From Phallusia fumigata (lineage: Eukaryota; Chordata; Ascidiacea; Phlebobranchia; Ascidiidae): DNA of 22,728 nucleotides. The notes under the pieces were generated by a model, which did no database searches, was not told the origin of the DNA, and saw only the letters and a program-made list of their open reading frames with translations. How positions within the stretch are numbered: the stretch's first letter is position 1; each line of letters begins with the position of its first letter. Shown in pieces: positions 18,920-22,728 of the stretch. The DNA lies in NCBI GenBank assembly GCA_008931825.1, contig QXVZ01024238.1, forward strand, positions 1-22,728. Reading direction: 5' to 3'. The position numbers were made by a program, and so were the translations under genes.

Positions 18920-19019
18920 TTTTATACACGTTCGTCCTGATCTCGGTCCCCTCATGTTCCCTGACCCTATGCTCACGATGGGTTGATTGAGCCAAATTAG
19001 AGTCAATAACTTTCGAAAT

Positions 19020-19095
19020 ATCGACAAAATCTAAAAAATGATCCGAAGGAACTGCGATGACATAGGTAACACGATGGTGGACTGGAGTATGACTC
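19020..19095. repeat. Dispersed repeat, copy B
   Basis: This is the partner of the repeat near 17362-17425, carrying small insertions relative to it (for example in the GATCCGAAGGAACTGC stretch). It lies just right of the decayed hAT-like element. Confidence 0.6.
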
Positions 19096-19383
19096 AAACA
19101 ACCAAACAAAAGAACCGCGATCAGTGACAACTTCGGGCAAACGCGCCTGCTTATAATATGTTTTTGCTTATTGCGTTCTTTAGCTTTATCCTATGGGAGT
19201 GTAATACAGCTTTGTTTTGTTGACTGGATCTCGAATAAGTATGTAATGTATTAGGATTTGTCTGTACTTGGAAAATTTTATGGGTCCTCTTGCCTCAAAA
19301 TTTAAGCGCAAGAAGCTTACATGTCTTAATACATTCGCAACATGTACAACTGATATACCTTGTACGTTTCTCGGGATTCCAAA

Positions 19384-19407
19384 AGGGGCAAGTCCCCTCT
19401 TGCCCCT
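19384..19407. repeat. 9-bp perfect hairpin (AGGGGCAAG / CTTGCCCCT)
   Basis: Two perfect 9-bp arms surround a 6-nt loop in an otherwise AT-rich intergenic region. The function is unknown. Confidence 0.6.
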
Positions 19408-19898
19408 ACGTTCCGGCGCCCATGGGCCCAGCTAGAGGTAAAAGTCCATTTGCCTCAACAACACAAGCATTATTTGTACACCGGCTTATCGATCGGCAAC
19501 AGCATCTTATGGTTTGGGTGCTTTTTGTCCAAAAAACAGCGGTTTAGACTATTTTACTAAACTCTGTATATACTGTTCGAGTGTTTGTGCGAGGCTTTTT
19601 ATAATTTACTTGCTGTACCTTTATCTTGCTAGCCGCGTTGTCTTCCAACGCAGTAGGCATGACACCAGGTTAACGTGTGCTTTCAAACATCAATCGTTCA
19701 GACTGTTTGTGCGTTTGGCAACGCCTTTGTGCATCTGTTTCCGCCTTTGATGTTGTGTAGCTACGACGGTAAGGTAAGGACTTCAAGCACCTGCGCGTTT
19801 GCATGATCGTTAATCTTAAGCGGAAGCCAATCTTGGGAGTCACAAGCTTTCACAACATTTCGCAGTAAAGAAACGTTGCACGTCGGCTGGCAAGTAGT

Positions 19899-19931
19899 GT
19901 TTCGACTGCGGTGCTTTCCCCCAGTCGAAAC
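19899..19931. repeat. 10-bp perfect inverted repeat (GTTTCGACTG / CAGTCGAAAC)
   Basis: The arms at 19899-19908 and 19922-19931 surround a 13-nt C-rich spacer and lie about 660 bp upstream of the next gene's ATG. This may be a structured element or chance. Confidence 0.55.
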
Positions 19932-20587
19932 CTGACTCTCGTTTGTTTTGTTCCGCCCTTTACTTCCACAAAGCTACGTGCACACACGACACGCCATACC
20001 AAGCGTGAGACTTTGAGTTTCCGCAACTAAGGTTCTTACAAATGAAAAGGTCACCAGACTTGACGTTACTTCAGAGCGATGGTATGGGTTAGTTTAGGGA
20101 ACGACTTGATCGTCGTGAAAAGCAAGCGCAATTTCGCAGTTGTATTTGCTAGCACCATGTGTATTTTATTACATATGTATGTAAGCCTAATGTTGCTCTT
20201 ATTGCATTTAGTGTATCCTTAGTCCCCAAAACACCTTAATTTTAGCGCGCTGAGGTTTTCTTTGGCTGTACATGGTACATGACATAGTCACTAAACTATA
20301 AAAAGAATGAAAATTCCTATTAGGCAAAGTGAAATGCCCTTTCTAAAACGTTAGTTAGATTTTAAAATCACGTGCGACAAGTCATATGATTTTGGGGTAG
20401 AATATTGGAATTTAAAACAAAAAACATAAATGTAGCATCAAGAAACAATTTTGTAGTTTAGGAGTTCACAATAAAACTTTGCCCCAAAATAATTTTGAGT
20501 TATTTTATTTATGACATATGTTCCAACAACTATTTTATTTATTGTGATTAATAGTTCATTAGTCATTTAATATGATTACACAATAAT

Positions 20588-22407
20588 ATGTCTGCAAAAG
20601 GAAATGTGTTGTTTTTATCCTGTTTGTTTGAGGATATTTTAGGGACCGATGAGCTGAAGAAAATATGCCGCAGCTTGCACAGAAACCGAATTATTACCAG
20701 TGGTAAGTGTGAAAACAAAAGGATGAAAGTGTAGGTTATGTTGTTAAAATAAAAGTGTTTAATTTGCAGCCTTTGCAAAACTAACAGTGTGTCTTTACAA
20801 CTATCTGTCTACATTTCAGATTTAGCAAGTAAAACAATCAACTGCCCCCTTAGTCAAGCACTTGTGGAATCACTGCACTTGTCAAAAGTTAAACATTGGT
20901 CTCGGTTTCTAATTCAGGAAATCCGTAACCTTAGTGAGTGCAAATAAATATGTTATTCTGTTTTTTAACAAATAGGAAGAAAATTATAGTTAAAACTATA
21001 TTCCTAAAATAATAAAAAAAAATTTCAAATGTTTTTGAAAGGTAAAGTTGTGTTGTGTATTTTAATAAGACTGTAGTAAACCCAATAATGAGCATTGTTA
21101 ACAATTACAGACAAACCAAAGCTTGACACTGTGGTAAAAGAGGTATTGACAGGAAGTAAATCAGATCTTTTGTGGATTATAAAAAATTGGCGTGACTTGA
21201 TATCATCTCCCCACACGTTTGATGATGTGGATTGGTTTTTGCAGGACAAGTAAATTTAAACATTGGTATTGTAACCAGGCAGTCGAACCGCCTGTTGTAT
21301 GGGTTCAGGTTCGCAATTTATTGTTTTTAGAGGTTCGGGTTTTACAAAAAAAATATTTTCCGATTTGGGTTTAGTTTGCATTTTTAACCAGTTTAAATGC
21401 CCTTTCAGTTTAATTTTTGTTCTTGGTACTTCCTGTTCTACTGCACCACCACTAAACCAACGTTCAAACTTCCTTGAATTTACCTGATTGACTTTATGTG
21501 TTGCAAAAACCTGAAATATAAGAAATTAGGGGAGCATCTAGACTAGTAAACCCCCTGCCACACAATGATCCGCATTCTCATTTTTTATTATTGTTAATTG
21601 CTTTTTTACAGTGGCACAAATAAACCTTTGATTGATTGATTGATTGATAAGAAACAATATTTTATTTTTCTACAGTTGATAAACATGTGGTTCATTTTCA
21701 GCAGAAGTGCATTTTCGATAACTGTATCCTTCACGTTCCCTCTTTGAGGAGAAAGGACAAATATTATAGGCATGAAAATGCTCTTTTAACGCTAAGTGGT
21801 ATAGCCGAAAACCCTTTATGACAGTTGGCAACTTTCGAACCTCGGGTCTAAAATGAAAGCTAAAATGCTAGCGTTTTTTACAAGTCGCGGAAAATTTTTG
21901 TGGTGGTGATTACATAGAAAAATAAGTCTTCATTTTTTCTTGGTTTAGCTCCGGTTTGGGTTTTCAAGAAAACAAAACTTACGGTTTGGGTTCGGTTCAG
22001 GTTTGATGAAATAAACCGCTCAAACTAGTTCGCGGAGTCGGGTTCAGTTCCGGTTCGACTCCCTGATTGCAACCAAACAAAAGAATCTTGACTGAACATT
22101 TTGTACCAAGTGATGTACCTTGTACAAACAGTCACAAATCCCACCCTTAAATAAAATAGCGTCTATTTTGCATATCAGTAACACTGTAACAGAAAAGAAA
22201 CATCAAGACAGAAATAGCCTGACTCTATTGTGCATTAGATTCAGTTGTTTATAAATAAAGCAATCTTTTTTTATCTGTCACTATTTTTATATTGCAGCAA
22301 GTCCGAAAAGGTGGAACAACTTTTTGACATTGCCTTTGATTGTGCTCAAGCTGAATGTGATTCAGGAACTTTAAAAATAATTATTGTGCAATTAAAAATG
22401 AACTTGA
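20588..22407 (+). CDS. Uncharacterised helical protein, 5' part of a multi-exon gene running off the window
   Basis: Four exons join in compatible phases: 20588-20702, 20820-20933, 21111-21249 and 22298-22407. The donors are GTAAGT, GTGAGT, GTAAAT and GTAAGC; the acceptors are TTTCAG, TTACAG and TTGCAG. The first exon opens at ATG 20588 with MSAKGNVLFLSCLFEDILGT, and no upstream coding exon is evident. The roughly 159 residues are rich in Leu, Lys and Asp and read as consecutive amphipathic helices (for example ALVESLHLSKVKHW, LLWIIKNWRDLI, VEQLFDIAFDCAQ), suggesting a helical-repeat or scaffold protein. I see no catalytic motif, zinc ligands, signal peptide or membrane segment, and I do not recognise the family. 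The fourth exon ends in phase 1, so the gene continues beyond 22728. The regular splicing and frame conservation make it a real gene; its function is unknown. Confidence 0.72.
21276..22065. mobile_element. Non-autonomous hAT-type element, 790 bp
   Basis: The left end CAGGCAGTCGAACCG and the reverse complement of the right end, CAGGGAGTCGAACCG, differ at one position. The flanks ATTGTAAC and ATTGCAAC form an 8-bp target duplication with one mismatch, fitting the Ac-type pattern nTnnnnAn. Many subterminal GGTTCGGG/GGTTTGGG motifs lie inside both ends, as expected for transposase-binding repeats. No transposase frame is present. It carries a nested sequence ending in a GATT repeat. Confidence 0.85.
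21628..21650. repeat. (GATT)n microsatellite after AATAAACC
   Basis: About five tandem TTGA/GATT units directly follow an ACAAATAAACCT sequence. Such a 3' tail is common on truncated non-LTR retroelements, so this may be the end of a small LINE or SINE insertion inside the hAT element. Confidence 0.6.
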
Positions 22408-22728
22408 GTAAGCATATACCACAGCAAAAGGTATTTTAAGTGGCTAAAAATATCAAAAAACTGTTTTCAGTTTTGCACCTTACCAATACTTTCATGTACT
22501 TCATGATTTGTTTGGCTAAATTCACAAGCCCCAGACACCAGGCTAAGCATAGTAAAAGGGACAGTGTTTGAAGGGGAGTGAATTGGATGACATACACTTC
22601 CTGTTTATTTGTATTATTCTTATGCTTTGGTTATAAGTTAGTCACATTGAAGGATATAAGAAAACGCAACGGTAAACCCCCACCCATTTCAAAATCTGTA
22701 CATGCAAGTGATATGTGTGTAGTGTAAC
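22408..22728 (+). other. Intron of the downstream gene to the window end
   Basis: No exon with a good acceptor, compatible phase and donor is visible after 22408, so the next exon probably lies outside the window. Confidence 0.55.

Larger units (their letters stand above)
16972..20587. other. Intergenic region (about 3.6 kb) without a convincing gene
   Basis: Short open frames here lack family similarity, splice context and coding character. The region holds a diverged dispersed repeat pair, one hAT-like element and two short hairpins, described separately. From about 19.1 to 20.1 kb CpG dinucleotides look more frequent by eye, which could mark the upstream region of the gene at 20588. Confidence 0.6.
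21250..22297 (+). other. Third intron of the downstream gene, mostly a transposon
   Basis: This 1,048-bp intron begins at GTAAAT. If it were not spliced, the frame would hit a TAA immediately after GACAAG. The hAT-type element at 21276-22065 fills three quarters of it. Confidence 0.7.

Noticed and set aside
20389..20490. 9-bp inverted repeat ATTTTGGGG / CCCCAAAAT about 100 bp apart
   Set aside because: The arms are short in AT-rich DNA with no target duplication, so it is not distinguishable from chance.
22045..22070. GGTTCGACTCC matches a tRNA B-box
   Set aside because: It is part of the terminal inverted repeat of the hAT element. No A-box at the right spacing and no cloverleaf can be drawn upstream.
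22471..22580. Possible fifth exon of the downstream gene after TTTTCAG
   Set aside because: The phase fits, but there is no donor before a TGA, the preceding intron would be only 63 bp, and the peptide lacks the character of the other exons.
1..22728. CRISPR array, bacterial operon, ribosome binding sites or phage genes
   Set aside because: No regularly spaced repeats occur, and the spliced exon structure with AATAAA signals is that of animal DNA.

Overview
The window is animal genomic DNA: AT-rich, with many short exons separated by short GT-AG introns. It is dominated by one plus-strand gene, a homologue of RNF213 (mysterin), the giant dynein-like AAA+ E3 ubiquitin ligase. Base composition, intron size, about 2.6% divergence between two apparently allelic copies of one segment, and several short hAT-type elements fit an invertebrate deuterostome. 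A tunicate such as Ciona is my best guess, but this is inference, not something the sequence proves.

Layout. At 104-4122, twelve small exons encode the linker and first AAA modules. The 5' end of the gene (roughly the first 1,500 residues by comparison with the vertebrate protein) lies upstream of the window. At 4467-5826 a segment of about 680 bp occurs twice in tandem around a single N; this looks like two haplotypes joined by the assembler. A single exon of 7.2 kb (5255-12456) carries both intact ATPase modules (AAA3, AAA4), the rest of the AAA ring, the E3 module, a complete C3HC4 RING and the RZ finger. Thirteen small exons (12545-16680) encode the C-terminal domain and end at a TAG stop, followed by AATAAA signals near 16.9 kb. 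The visible coding sequence totals about 11.2 kb, or about 3,740 codons. Splice phases agree at every junction I could check. The one defect is an in-frame TAA at 2476, which is a sequence error, a null allele, or part of a 33-nt micro-intron.

From 16.7 to 20.6 kb there is no convincing gene, only a short hAT-like element, a diverged dispersed repeat pair and two hairpins. A second plus-strand gene begins at ATG 20588, and four phase-compatible exons are visible before the window ends. Its product is a helical, Leu/Lys-rich protein that I do not recognise. Its third intron holds a well-defined 790-bp hAT-type element with an 8-bp target duplication and a nested GATT-repeat tail.

The RNF213 exons act as one product. 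The AAA ring is a mechanochemical scaffold on which the RING, E3 shell and RZ finger transfer ubiquitin. In vertebrates the family acts in antibacterial defence, including lipopolysaccharide ubiquitylation, and in lipid-droplet and vascular biology. Nothing suggests functional coupling to the downstream gene.
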